Assembly (NCBI GenBank): GCA_009760885.1 | Contig: CM019713.1 | Coordinates: forward strand, 10,615,274 to 10,679,273 | Length of the DNA stretch: 64,000 bases | Reading direction: 5' to 3' | From: Achatina immaculata | Taxonomy: Eukaryota; Mollusca; Gastropoda; Stylommatophora; Achatinidae | Shown here: positions 35,353 through 46,004 of the stretch, in pieces | How positions within the stretch are numbered: position 1 is the first letter of the stretch | Layout of the letters: every line of letters starts with the position of its first letter | Translations under genes and position numbers: made by a program | The notes under the pieces: model-generated | What the model saw: the letters and a program-made list of their open reading frames with translations, nothing else | What the model was told of the DNA's origin: nothing | Databases searched by the model: none

Positions 35353-36568
35353 TCTCGCCACAGTCGAAAGAGATTTCATTGTTTGATAATGTCTGCTCTT
35401 ATCACAACCCTTATAATTTCTCATGATTGCTTTCCATTTCAAGCCCGTGTGTGGATATTTTATTGTGGTTTTTTAAAAAGTATATCCTATTCACGGTACT
35501 AGACGAATAACTGGAATGTATAAAACATTTTATATCTTAAAGCATTTCATTTCTACAGCGTCACAAAAATTCAAGCAGTAAAATCTGTTTCGCAAGGAAA
35601 AAAAGTACTCATGTGAATCAAGCAAAATCAATCAGAAAAACGCACGTGAATCACGCTCTTAAAATGTCTGGAGGTGAAGGGGTTTCGTTTTTTTTGTTTT
35701 GTTTTTTTTTAAGGTAGGTCGGGAAAGTCCTCGATATTGCATTAAATAAAATCTGTATACAATGTTTCAACAAATTTTAAACATATAAAAATATGATCTC
35801 GAAAAAAAAACCGGACAATTTAAATTTAAAATATATAAATAATCCATCGCAGTGGAAGTGCGGTCACCCGTGTTGTTAGATTTTGTGTAGCAAACTCCTC
35901 GGCCAACGAGGCCACGTGTGTTGTGCGTGTATGTGGGGGGGGGGGGGGGAGGGAGGGGGAAGTGATATTAATGGCTATATGACAAAGGGAGTTTGTTTTG
36001 ATCTTCGCTGTTAGTGACCTCATTAACTACACAAGAAACCTTAACAGTTAGGTCTCAAAAAGTTCGTATGATAATAAGATATGCGATTTGACAAAGAAAA
36101 CGCTGGAAAGTTTTCGAAACATAACTAAAGTCTCTTCTCCGCCAAAATTAGCTCAGTTTTCATGAAGTTAATCAAATAATGTTGTTATGCAGTCCGACCG
36201 TAAATCTGGGATCTCAGTTTTATGAATTTTACGTTACCAGAAAATTTGCCGCAGTCTGAAACAGCTTGAGAACCACTGTTCGAGTTTGCCGTCTGGTCAA
36301 AGAAAATAAAGGGAAATAAACATTATCCCCCCTCCTCTCCCCCGGTGCTTTTATACCAAGATAGGAAGGCTACCTTTACATTTTCCAGTTACTTTTCCGT
36401 TACTCTTTCCGTCCTGAATTACTTTCCATGTTCTGCCCGATTAAATTTTAATGACATATAATTTTGTTCAAGGACACTGGAAAGAAGATACTCTGTAATT
36501 TAAAAACATTAGCTGTGTTAGAAATACTTTTTCACTTTATTTAAACTTTGCTAAATATAGCTGTGAGC

Positions 36569-36599
<31 letters not shown>

Positions 36600-36868
36600 C
36601 TTTATTTTATGTCTCTCAGCTTCAATGTTAGTTATGTTTGTTATATGAACAGCATATTTGTAGAATGTCTGGAATAGAGTGAAAGATGTATGATAAAGGG
36701 CAGAATGTCAGACGGGCCTGCGTGCCCAATTCTTAACCCTTTTGAAATAAAGATTAATCAATCAATCAATCAATCTTCTTCTTCTTCTTCTTCAGCGTTC
36801 GAGGCTGTTGGTCACATCAGATTCTGATCCTTGTCGACATGACAAAGCTCGCAGTTAGTCCTCTCCAG
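35352..36868 (+). repeat. Tandem duplication 3, copy b
   Basis: Second copy. It differs by a longer G-rich tract (35936-35960), a LINE-J insertion at 36600-36776, and a nine-copy 48-base array after it. Otherwise about 98% identical by eye. Confidence 0.95.
36600..36776 (+). mobile_element. LINE-J 3' end, inserted in a CTT array
   Basis: It contains the family 3' UTR (acgggcctgcgtgcccaatt, cttaacccttttgaaataaa) and an AATC tail. It lies inside a CTT microsatellite that is uninterrupted in the paralogous site at 34741-34761. Confidence 0.9.
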
Positions 36869-37260
36869 ATCCTGATCCTTGTCGACATGACAAAGCTCGC
36901 AGTTAGTCCTCTCCAGATCCTGATCCTTGTCGACATGACAAAGCTCGCAGTTAGTCCTCTCCAGATCCTGATCCTTGTCGACATGACAAAGCTCGCAGTT
37001 AGTCCTCTCCAGATCCTGATCCTTGTCGACATGACAAAGCTCGCAGTTAGTCCTCTCCAGATCCTGATCCTTGTCGACATGACAAAGCTCGCAGTTAGTC
37101 CTCTCCAGATCCTGATCCTTGTCGACATGACAAAGCTCGCAGTTAGTCCTCTCCAGATCCTGATCCTTGTCGACATGACAAAGCTCGCAGTTAGTCCTCT
37201 CCAGATCCTGATCCTTGTCGACATGACAAAGCTCGCAGTTAGTCCTCTCCAGATCCTGAT
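36829..37260. repeat. 48-bp array, nine near-perfect copies
   Basis: Nine units of 48 bases (cttgtcgacatgacaaagct, cgcagttagtcctctccaga, tcctgatc). Because 48 is a multiple of three and no frame has a stop, plus and minus strands are both open (MTKLAVSPLQILILVD repeated; minus MSTRIRIWRGLTASFV repeated). The units look identical, so the array is very young. No evidence of expression. Confidence 0.95.
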
Positions 37261-37733
37261 AAAAAGTTTTTTAAAAAAAATGTAAAGGTAATCCTGTCAT
37301 GCCTCCTTAGAGGCATATAGGGATATGGTGTTAGTGCCCATATTTTCCTATAGGGGCCCCAAAAACTTTTGCCCCAAACCTTGTGTCCTCTGGCCATGCC
37401 TCACGCTTCAGGCATTGATTCCCTGAGGCGTGCAAGATTACCAACATTGCCAGTGTTTGTTTTGGAGTGAAACAGTGTAATAATTCTGATTTCTGGTGTC
37501 ATTGTATAGAACATGACAGTAAATTCCGTCCTTTTTTGTTTGTTTCGCGTATTTATTTGTTAATTTTTATAACTGCTTTCTGCCGTGAAGTGTGACTTTC
37601 AAGATAACAATCGGATTCATTCAAGTGATGTTTATCTGCCATATTTAAAAAAAGTATATAATCACTTTTATTCCTTCATATTATGGTCTAGCCAAGAGTA
37701 TACAGTCTCATAACGATTCAGTAATCTCCGAAT
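37261..37733. other. No gene seen
   Basis: It begins with GC-richer sequence containing several GCCTC/GAGGC inverted words (37300-37430), perhaps an old repeat; the rest is AT-rich. Confidence 0.35.
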
Positions 37734-38083
37734 TTGTGCCATTTTAAAAAATCTGCTTGATATATCGTTCGATGAGAACTTTTTTTTAGGTTGGGGGGGG
37801 GGGGTAATTTACCTGCATTACAATTTTTTTTAACATGACCTGAATTCCTTGCTATAGAACAATGACATCCACAACACACAAATATTTTTTGTAATCAAGC
37901 ATCATGCCCGCCATGCTGTACCAAGAAATGATGCGATGGTTGATTTTAGCATTTTGAGAAATTTGAAATTACGAGCTCCAAAACAGAAAAAAAAATGTGA
38001 CTGTAGTGATTGATTTTAATTTTTTTTTTAATTTAGGAGAAAAGCCATTTAAACGGTGCACGGTCGTCTAAGAGTCAGTATAA

Positions 38084-38305
38084 ACACTTTCTCGGCCTTT
38101 TGGCTAAGATCAAAGCGGCTGAGGTCAAAGTGTCTTCTTGGCAGGTACCCTGATCAACGTGCCCTTTGGTTAAAACAAAAGCGTCGTTATTTTTTAACTA
38201 AACGAGATGCCCGAGGCCTGCCCTGCACATTGAATGCCGGGGGTATAGTCCACATCTCGTTATGGGTGGACCCGGTTTGCAGTACCACCGGTCATGGCCT
38301 GTTGT
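38084..38305 (+). ncRNA. U2 snRNA-derived sequence lacking the branch-site motif, copy 1
   Basis: 38089-38115 is identical over 27 bases to the conserved 5' end of U2 snRNA (TTCTCGGCCTTTTGGCTAAG and following bases, stem-loop I). Next comes a 14-base imperfect repeat of that end (GGCTGAGGTCAAAG, 38117-38130), then a stretch resembling stem-loop IIa, an Sm-like site (ATTTTTTAAC, 38189-38198), a 9-bp stem (201-209 with 253-261, stem III position) and a stem-loop IV match (CCGGTTTGCAGTACCACCGG, 38272-38291). The branch-point-pairing GTAGTA is absent. The order matches a whole U2 (about 190 nt) stretched to about 222. It may be a pseudogene, a SINE-like retrocopy (A run at 38320) or a variant RNA. 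Confidence 0.75.
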
Positions 38306-38544
38306 TTTCGTCGTCTTAACAAAAAAAAACCACTTTCTGAAGCAGTCTGTCAGTTTTTTTAAAATGGTTTTTATGTTTCTGTTCGAAGAGATAATGTCAG
38401 TTTTCATCGGTATTGTTCTATACGCTGAGAGAGAGGTTACAACTTTTACTATAACAGTCAACATGGAAGCTATCTGTGGGCTAATGTGGGCAATACGAGT
38501 CTCTCTGTCGGGTATAATCCAGCTCCTGAGAGTGCCAGTATATC

Positions 38545-39075
38545 TTTCCACTATCAGTCAATCAAGTGCCGTGCCGTGTGGCGTAGGCGATCATTTCTCT
38601 CCAGAATTCCCTGTCTGTAGATTTGATTATGAGATCCCCTAGTGACTTTCTTCCTAGCCACACTGACAGCCTATCCGGTAACTTCGCTCTCTGTCTTCCT
38701 CTGTCTCTTCTTCCCTCAATTTTTCCAGTTGCCACAATGTGTTCCAATTTTCCTCTTCTCAGAAAATGTTCTACAAATCTCATTTGTTTGCCTCTGATCT
38801 TTTCTGTAATTTGCCTTTTAACTCCAGCCTCTCTTAAGACTTCTTCGTTTGGTTTTTTTAACTGTCTATGGTACCTTCAACATCCTTCTTATAAACTACA
38901 TTTCCATGGCCTCCATTTCTCTTATTCATGGACCATGCTTCACATCCATAAAACAAAATTGGCTCGATGTAACATTTAAGTACTCGGAATCTCTTTTCCA
39001 TTGATATGGATCTGTTGCACAAAATGTTTCTCATTTTCTGGAATGCTGACTTGGCCTGAGCACGTCTGCTTTTTA
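38545..39075 (-). mobile_element. LINE-C 3' part in duplication 4a
   Basis: The minus strand encodes MRFVEHFLRRGKLEHIVATG, KIEGRRDRGRQRAKLPDRLS and EFWREMIAYATRHGT, with a TTGA tail at 38555. Upstream are NILCNRSISMEKRFRVLKCY and a SCMNK region with frameshifts. Confidence 0.85.
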
Positions 39076-39080
39076 TTTCC

Positions 39081-40438
39081 TTGTGCCATTTTAAAAAATC
39101 TGCTTGATATATCGTTCGATGAGAACTTTTTTTTAGGTTGGGGGGGGGGGTAATTTACCTGCATTACAATTTTTTTTTAACATGACCTGAATTCCTTGCT
39201 ATAGAACAATGACATCCACAACACACAAATATTTTTTGTAATCAAGCATCATGCCCGCCATGCTGTACCAAGAAATGATGCGATGGTTGATTTTAGCATT
39301 TTGAGAAATTTGAAATTACGAGCTCCAAAACAGACAACAACAAAAAAAAAATGTGACTGTAGTGATTGATTTTAATTTTTTTTTTAATTTAGGGGGAAAG
39401 CCATTTAAACGATGCACTGTCGTCTAAGAGTCAGTATAAACACTTTCTCGGCCTTTTGGCTAAGATCAAAGCGGCTGAGGTCAAAGTGTCTTCTTGGCAG
39501 GTACCCTGATCAACGTGCCCTTTGGTTAAAACAAAAGCGTCGTTATTTTTTAACTAAACGAGATGCCCGAGGCCTGCCCTGCACATTGAATGCCGGGGGT
39601 ATAGTCCACATCTCGTTATGGGTGGACCCGGTTTGCAGTACCACCGGTCATGGCCTGTTGTTTTCGTCGTCTTAACAAAAAAAAACCACTTTCTGAAGCA
39701 GTCTGTCAGTTTTTTTAAAAATGGTTTTTATGTTTCTGTTCGAAGAGATAATGTCAGTTTTCATCGGTATTGTTCTATACGCTGAGAGAGAGGTTACAAC
39801 TTTTACTATAACAGTCAACATGGAAGCTATCTGTGGGCTAATGTGGGCAATACGAGTCTCTCTGTCGGGTATAATCCAGCTCCTGAGAGTGCCAGTAATA
39901 TCTTTCCACTATCAGTCAATCAAGTGCCGTGCCGTGTGGCGTAGGCGATCATTTCTCTCCAGAATTCCCTGTCTGTAGATTTGATTATGAGATCCCCTAG
40001 TGACTTTCTTCCTAGCCACACTGACAGCCTATCCGGTAACTTCGCTCTCTGTCTTCCTCTGTCTCTTCTTCCCTCAATTTTTCCAGTTGCCACAATGTGT
40101 TCCAATTTTCCTCTTCTCAGAAAATGTTCTACAAATCTCATTTGTTTGCCTCTGATCTTTTCTGTAATTTGCCTTTTAACTCCAGCCTCTCTTAAGACTT
40201 CTTCGTTTGGTTTTTTTAACTGTCTATGGTACCTTCAACATCCTTCTTATAAACTACATTTCCATGGCCTCCATTTCTCTTATTCATGGACCATGCTTCA
40301 CATCCATAAAACAAAATTGGCTCGATGTAACATTTAAGTACTCGGAATCTCTTTTCCATTGATATGGATCTGTTGCACAAAATGTTTCTCATTTTCTGGA
40401 ATGCTGACTTGGCCTGAGCACGTCTGCTTTTTATTTCC
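39081..40438 (+). repeat. Tandem duplication 4, copy b
   Basis: Second copy. The breakpoint word is nearly shared by all three positions: TTGTGCCATTT (37734 and 39081) and TTGTGACATTT (40439). Confidence 0.95.
39440..39661 (+). ncRNA. U2 snRNA-derived sequence, copy 2
   Basis: Same sequence as 38084-38305 in the second copy of duplication 4, with no difference seen by eye, while indels exist nearby. Identity probably reflects a recent duplication and not selection. Confidence 0.75.
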
Positions 40439-40640
40439 TTGTGACATTTCCCATCAGCTGTTATAATTGTTCCTAAGTACTTGAATCTATCAACTTGTTT
40501 CAGTTCTGTGTCATCAATGGTAATGCTACATTTTTCTTTGAGATGACCATCACTTCAGTCTTCTTTTTATTCAGACTGAGACCTTTACTTTTACTTTCAC
40601 GAACCACGATGTCCAAAAGAGCCTGTAGCCTTTCCACTAT
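39900..40640 (-). mobile_element. LINE-C 3' part in duplication 4b, longer
   Basis: As 38545-39075, but it runs on to 40640 past the duplication edge, showing that the full fragment existed first and copy a was cut at the breakpoint. The extra part encodes the KVKGLSLNKKKTEVMVISK type of motif in broken frames. Confidence 0.85.
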
Positions 40641-41549
40641 ACAAAATGAAATTTTTGGGAAGCATTATGAAACACTTTGTGCCAGGGGGGAAGTATCTTT
40701 AGACAGTAACCAAATGATGAAGCTCTAAACTGCCATAATGTACTTTTGAAAGATATAATAATGTTTTTTGAACTGTTGGAAAGGTCAATGACTTCAAAAA
40801 CATTTTTTAAATGTATGGTTTTGCGACCTAACCAGGATAATTCTTAAGTAATCAGACGTGATTTTGTCGCCAGTGAAACAGGTTTCATTAAGTCTACCAC
40901 AGCACGTGACTTCGAATATATTTTTTAAAATACTGGCCTTGAAAAATCTAGTGAAATTATACAAAAACAAACATTTAGCAAAACGTGTGAATCGCGAGAC
41001 TAATTTGGTCCATTTTTGTTAAACTCTTCTCGCAATCAACCTCATTTTTCGCAGCCTTGCCAAACCCTCTCTCCCACCTTAAAATAAAATTGATTGACCA
41101 ATATTAATCGCGAAGCAAAAATCTGGACAGTTATAAATCTGGGCCATGTCGTGTTTAGTGCGTCGATTTGGCGAAAATAGTCTTTTCTGAACTATACTTC
41201 TCAGATGTTCTTCCTTCTCATTGTAAGACAAGAATGATGTATAGTATTCTTGGCTGTTCTGTTCCTTTGTTCTAACATATTTATTCTAATAAAACGCCAC
41301 CGGTCAAAATAATGATTGTATTGTTAGTTTTGAGGTGTTTTTGAATGTTTTTTTTTTCTGAAGTCAGCCTCAATCCTTTAGTCTGAAGTTCCAGGCTAAT
41401 CTCAACCTCATTCTTCTCCAGATCCTGCACCCCCTCCGCTCCACTGCCTTAAATTTGCAACAGTCCATCATTTTCATCAACTCGATCTACTTGTGAAATC
41501 AGGGCTCTTAATCTTTATCAGTTCACCTGTCGACTTTCCATATCTTACA
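40641..41549. other. No gene seen
   Basis: AT-rich, no repeat or coding signal recognised. Confidence 0.4.
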
Positions 41550-41875
41550 ACACTTGTACTTGTACGAACTCCCTGTAACTGAGAGCTGGTGTTCTTTGCA
41601 GCCGGCGCTGTAGAGGTGTTGAGGCACAGCATAGTACCAGCTTGTGAGAGGGTTATGGATGGCAGCTAGTTTTTCAGTACCGGAGTACAGCTAAAGAGCA
41701 GGGGGTGTGCAATGCTTCTTTAGCAGACTCCACCACCAACGAGGACTATGGTGGTCCTTGCTCCGTTAACCAGGCTATGGATGTTCACCTGGGGGTACCA
41801 CGGAGAGGTGGGACAGGGTCTTGGTCAGCTGTGGATGGCTGATTGCCTCATCGGATAAACGTCTTCACCCATATG
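41550..41875 (+). repeat. Interspersed repeat X
   Basis: Second long copy of X, about 80 to 85% like 13408-13765 by eye, including ttcttcaccc-type ending near 41865. Confidence 0.8.
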
Positions 41876-42476
41876 TCTTACAATATCCAAATTTGTTTTA
41901 TCTTCTATGACAGGGTTTCTCTAAATGTGATAGGGGTCCCCGGAATGTCCTTAGAGGGTCCGCAAGAGATTCTTTATTATTATTATTATTATTTTTATTT
42001 TATTATTATATAAGTTGGATGGTGTGTGAACATTTTACCGTCATCGGGTTGTTGCTATTCAAATTCTTAGTAACACAATTGTCGTCTTGAAACACCTGCG
42101 ATATTTTACAGCGTAATTTAATGTTTTCTATCCCACTCCGTCGACCTCATCGTTTTATTAATGTCTTGACTTGTGATGACAAATGTCTCCTGGGGTCTGC
42201 CGTACTAGCTTTTCACTGATGAGGGCTCCACGGTCCGAAAAAGTTTGAGAACCGCTGTTCTATGTTGATATCCATTCCTCTACCTATGATCACAAGCATC
42301 GTCACTGTGATATTTTGAACTGCTCTCTTCTCATCAATGCGCGCTAAATACTTACAGGTCTCTTGTGTGTGGTCATGATTTCCTTGTTGTCAGAATTCTG
42401 TTTGTTTGTTGTTTTTTTCTATTGCTCAGACATATTTCACTATTCAGTCTTGAGTTCTAAAAAACTATTATAACTC
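41876..42476. other. No gene seen
   Basis: Short TTA run near 41970. The phrase ggtccgaaaaagtttgagaa near 42232 resembles the common end of hAT-type non-autonomous elements, but no partner terminus was found. Confidence 0.3.
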
Positions 42477-42500
42477 CTCTCTCTCTCTCTCTCTCTCTCG

Positions 42501-42536
<36 letters not shown>
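42477..42536. repeat. CT dinucleotide array
   Basis: About 30 CT units with a few CG interruptions. Confidence 0.95.
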
Positions 42537-42539
<3 letters not shown>

Positions 42540-42729
42540 GTGGATGTGTGGATTGAGTTGCGTTTCAAACAAGAAGAAATGACGAAATCATAGAAAAGAA
42601 AATAGAAGGGAAAGAATAGATAAAATAGAGAAAATAAGACTTTAAATTAGAATTGTTTTCTAAGGGGAATAACCATTAAAATGTTTTACTTATTCTTGCT
42701 TTAATCATTCTGATCTTTGTTGCTTTATA

Positions 42730-43115
42730 GTGAGTATTATGTCTGTTACTAGTATATCCCACACCACCAGACTAAACATACACAGGACACAGATTAGACC
42801 AGCTGTGCTATATGCGTTAGAAACATCGTGTACAGCTATACAATATGAAAACCAAATAGAAACATTTGAGAACAGTATCCTGAGAAGAATTTATGGATCG
42901 GTAACAGGTCATATAACACAATAATTTAAGATAAGAAGTAACAAAGAAATCTACACATTGTTTAGCTCTCTGCTTATAATAACGATTATGAAAAAACAAT
43001 AGGCCACGGTGGATCAAGTATTTAGAGAGAATGGAGGACAGACACAGAAAGATGACCTATACAGAAGTGATAAAAGGGGGTAGATCAGGAAGTAGACCCG
43101 GACTAAAGTTCTTTA
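42730..43115 (+). mobile_element. LINE-F 3' fragment
   Basis: Encodes LNIHRTQIRPAVLYALETSC and TFENSILRRIYGSVTG, then after stops DRHRKMTYTEVIKGGRSGSR. The AYTEVxKG-x-R motif also ends the minus-strand LINE at 21165-21600. Confidence 0.65.
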
Positions 43116-44174
43116 TCTCGTGTCCAGTACTGTTTTTTTCCCCCTGTATCTCGAAAGTGCCCTGTCAGCTATATTCCGAAGCTTATCATATACACTTCTC
43201 TGCTCTTACTTTTCACTTTTGTAAGTTGAACCACATGCACGCAGTCACAAAAATTAAGTTGGTTAGGAAAAATAAAGTAAATCATTGCCAAAGGATATAG
43301 TCAATATCGAGTACAGTCCTTTGTTTTTTGTTTCGGTACGAATGTCCTAATCTAGTCAGTATCGTTAAAGAGCAGTGAATATTCGTGCTTTCAAATGTAT
43401 TTTTTATATCCTAAATTCATATATTAAATATTATTTTACACTACAAAAATATCACTATTTAAATGATTTCATTGTCAGAAATAAATTCATGTATAGTTAA
43501 CAGTCCGGTAACTTGAGCACATTTACTTGTTGGCTAAAGGGGATAACTTATTAATGGCTTCATAGGGAGGAATTTAACTCACTAACAAATAAATTGTAGG
43601 AACTTATTTTCATGATGAATCTTATACGGAAAGTAAGTACTGATAATTGGCAGTTTTAATTACGGTGTAATTTAAAAAGGGTCTGTTCTAAATCTAAAAA
43701 ATGTATATATCTTTAATGAACTAGACCTACAAAAATAATTGTTTCTTGAAACAGTAAGAATCTTACCATTCTGTAGAATCATTCATCCACAACATAGTGG
43801 TGTCCTCGTCATAACTAGTTGTAGTTATAACTAGTTAGGATAGTTAGTTATCATAACTAATAATAACAACACACAGGCAGCCAAAGTTAGTAACCCTGCC
43901 AACCGATCCGACGAGAGCATCAAAGATACAAGTACAGTGTCCCCATGGAAACTACCTAGCGTAGTTGACGACCCTCATACAGAACCTCACCCTGGATATC
44001 CAATCAGATCTAGGAGACACCGCTGGTTCAGTACCAGACCAGCGCAATGCTTGACCTTATCCTTCCTCTTGTACCATGAAGTGTCGAGGGGAGATGCGAT
44101 TGGTGTTTTTTGGGACATAAAGATGGCCTCAGTTGACGGTCAAGCTATAATTAGCGAGTGTTTCTGTGATACCA
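43116..44174. other. No gene seen
   Basis: A small palindromic cluster (ataactagttgtagttataactagt, near 43812-43840, described only in part) and AT-rich sequence. An 89-codon frame at 43937 has no known motif. Confidence 0.35.
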
Positions 44175-44442
44175 TCTATCCGTCTCCTTCTGGGTCTACC
44201 TCTTGATCTGTATCCTGTAGTTCTTTGGTTGAAGGTTCTTGAGGCTGGCTATGAGTGTATCATTCTCACTAAGTGGCCGAGCCACTTGATTCTTTGCTTC
44301 TCTGTGTCGTAGACATGATGTAGTTACTTCTGTCCGTCTTATGGTGTCATTTCTTAGCTTGTCAAACCTGGTGACGTTTGCAGCTTTCCTAAGACATCTC
44401 ACATTTCACACGCGCTTATTTTATTCTCTTGTTTCTTAGTAA
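44175..44442 (-). mobile_element. LINE-G, 3' part (split by LINE-A)
   Basis: The minus strand encodes MRCLRKAANVTRFDKLRNDT, then IRRTEV and a degraded C-terminus. The reading continues on the far side of the LINE-A insertion (45168 onward: PTLCYQCQTWALTK), so the two pieces are one element. Confidence 0.8.
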
Positions 44443-45167
44443 ACTAATTATGTCAGTCCGTAAGAACAACGAAGAGCAAAACCTCTATCTTAATGCGAAG
44501 AAAACTAAACTGATGACAACTGACAAAACAAACAAGGCAGCTGATATATGTATCAATGAGGAAAAACTGCAAGAAGTGGAGAGTTTTGAATATCTTGGAT
44601 CACAGCTAACTGATAATGGAGATACAATGAGGAAAATTAAATGGATGACATTTATCGCTCTACAGAAAGTAAAACAACTAAAGAACCTGTGGAGAGGAAC
44701 AGACAGAACTACAAAAATAAGATTTTTAAGGGCATGCATCTTTCCCATCGCAACATATGCCTGTAAGACCTGGACACTTAACAAAACAGCTGAGAAACAC
44801 ATAAATGCCTTTGAAAGTAAATGCTACAGAAGAGTTGTTCAAATATCATGGACACAAAAAAGAACAAATATATCCATAATACAATAAATATTTAAGACGG
44901 CTGGCTAGCAAAGAGAATTAAAGAGAGAAAACTTAAATATTTTGGACACAATAAACGTTATGATAATTTAGAGAAAACCGTCTTGGAAGGGTACATAATG
45001 GGAAAAAGAAAGAGAGGAAGACCAAGACGAAGATGGTTGCAAGACATCGTTGATGATCTGCAAATGGATGCATCAGCAGCAGGCCATCTTGCTCATAACC
45101 AAGAGGCCTACAGGAGTGGTGTTAGGGAGGCAAAGTTCCGCAAGGGACATGCAAATGAATGAATGAA
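44443..45167 (+). mobile_element. LINE-A, 725-bp 5'-truncated copy inserted in LINE-G
   Basis: It encodes LNAKKTKLMTTDKTNKA, SFEYLGSQLTDNGDT, IFPIATYACKTWTLNKTAEK, then (after stops) KTVLEGYIMGKRKRGRPRRR and HANE, and ends in an ATGA-repeat tail. It is flanked by the 10-base direct repeat TTCTTAGTAA (44433-44442 and 45168-45177), the target-site duplication. Both ends are therefore known exactly. It is the longest family A copy in the window. Confidence 0.9.
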
Positions 45168-45965
45168 TTCTTAGTAAGTGCCCATGTCTGACACTGGTAG
45201 CACAGAGTTGGTTTTATCTTAGTTTCAAGTCGGATGTTGGAGTGTGTTAGAAGCCGGGAAAGCTGGTATGTAACAGGACTGGCTCTTCATGTTCTGACAT
45301 CAATTCCTTTATCAGTCTTCTATGAGCATACATCCAAGATACTAAATTCTTTTAAATGCTGGGTTTTGCTGTCTTCAGTACATACATTCAGTGGGCTTAG
45401 CAATCTGCTAGCTTTCATGGTCGTAGTTCTGTCAATGTTGATTTTCATATCATAATGTTTACAACCCCGATGGAGATTGTTCATATGATCTTGTAAGCAG
45501 TTCAGGTCCTTATGTGTTATTCACTGTTCGTCTATGAACATTAGTTCGTTCAATTCTAGTAGATTTGGATTTTCTTCTTATGTTATTCTGTTCATGTAAA
45601 TTATAAATAGCGACAGTAACAATACGCAGGCTTGTCTGACTCCAGTCCTTACTGCTTGTTGTAGTCCTTACTACACTTGACTATTTGTGCATAATGACAA
45701 TGTTTTCCACTAGATGTCCCCGTACACCATATTCCTCTAATACTGCCCACAACTTGTTTATGTTAACCCTGTCAAAAACTTTTTCTTGGCCCATAAAGAT
45801 GATGTTAAGTTCTTGGTCATATTCAACGGCTTTTTCATAACCTTGTCGGAGTGCAAATATTGCATCGGTGCAATTTCTTCCTTTTCTGAATCCGAATTGT
45901 GCGCAATGAAGCTGTAAATTTAAAAATAATTCATTGCTAATCTTCATCATCAGAACTTTCATTCA
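45168..45965 (-). mobile_element. LINE-G, reverse transcriptase part
   Basis: The minus strand encodes LHCAQFGFRKGRNCTDAIFA, LRQGYEKAVEYDQELNIIFM, EKVFDRVNINKLWAVLEEYG (block A, with Asp of the FxD pattern altered to GQEKVFDRV), then degraded sequence to 45168. The expected FIDxEKAF is IFMGQEKVF, so the first catalytic Asp is lost. Confidence 0.8.
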
Positions 45966-46004
45966 AATGTAATATTTTTGCTGGTGAAGAAACTCTCTGT
46001 TGAT

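Larger units (their letters stand above)
37734..39080 (+). repeat. Tandem duplication 4, copy a
   Basis: Direct repeat with 39081-40438, offset 1,347 to 1,358. It contains a poly-G tract (37795), a U2-like sequence (38084) and a minus-strand LINE-C end. Identity about 98 to 99% by eye. Confidence 0.95.

Noticed and set aside
36839..37285. 148-codon plus frame and 135-codon minus frame of perfect 16-residue repeats
   Set aside because: Both come from the 48-bp array, which is one copy long in the paralogue; no start context or conservation.
38084..38305. Functional spliceosomal U2 gene
   Set aside because: The branch-site-pairing GTAGTA is missing, the Sm site is not consensus, and the length is about 30 bases too long.
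38056..38319. 87-codon frame over the U2-like region (also 39412-39675)
   Set aside because: The frame lies on structured-RNA-derived sequence; its presence in both copies just reflects duplication.
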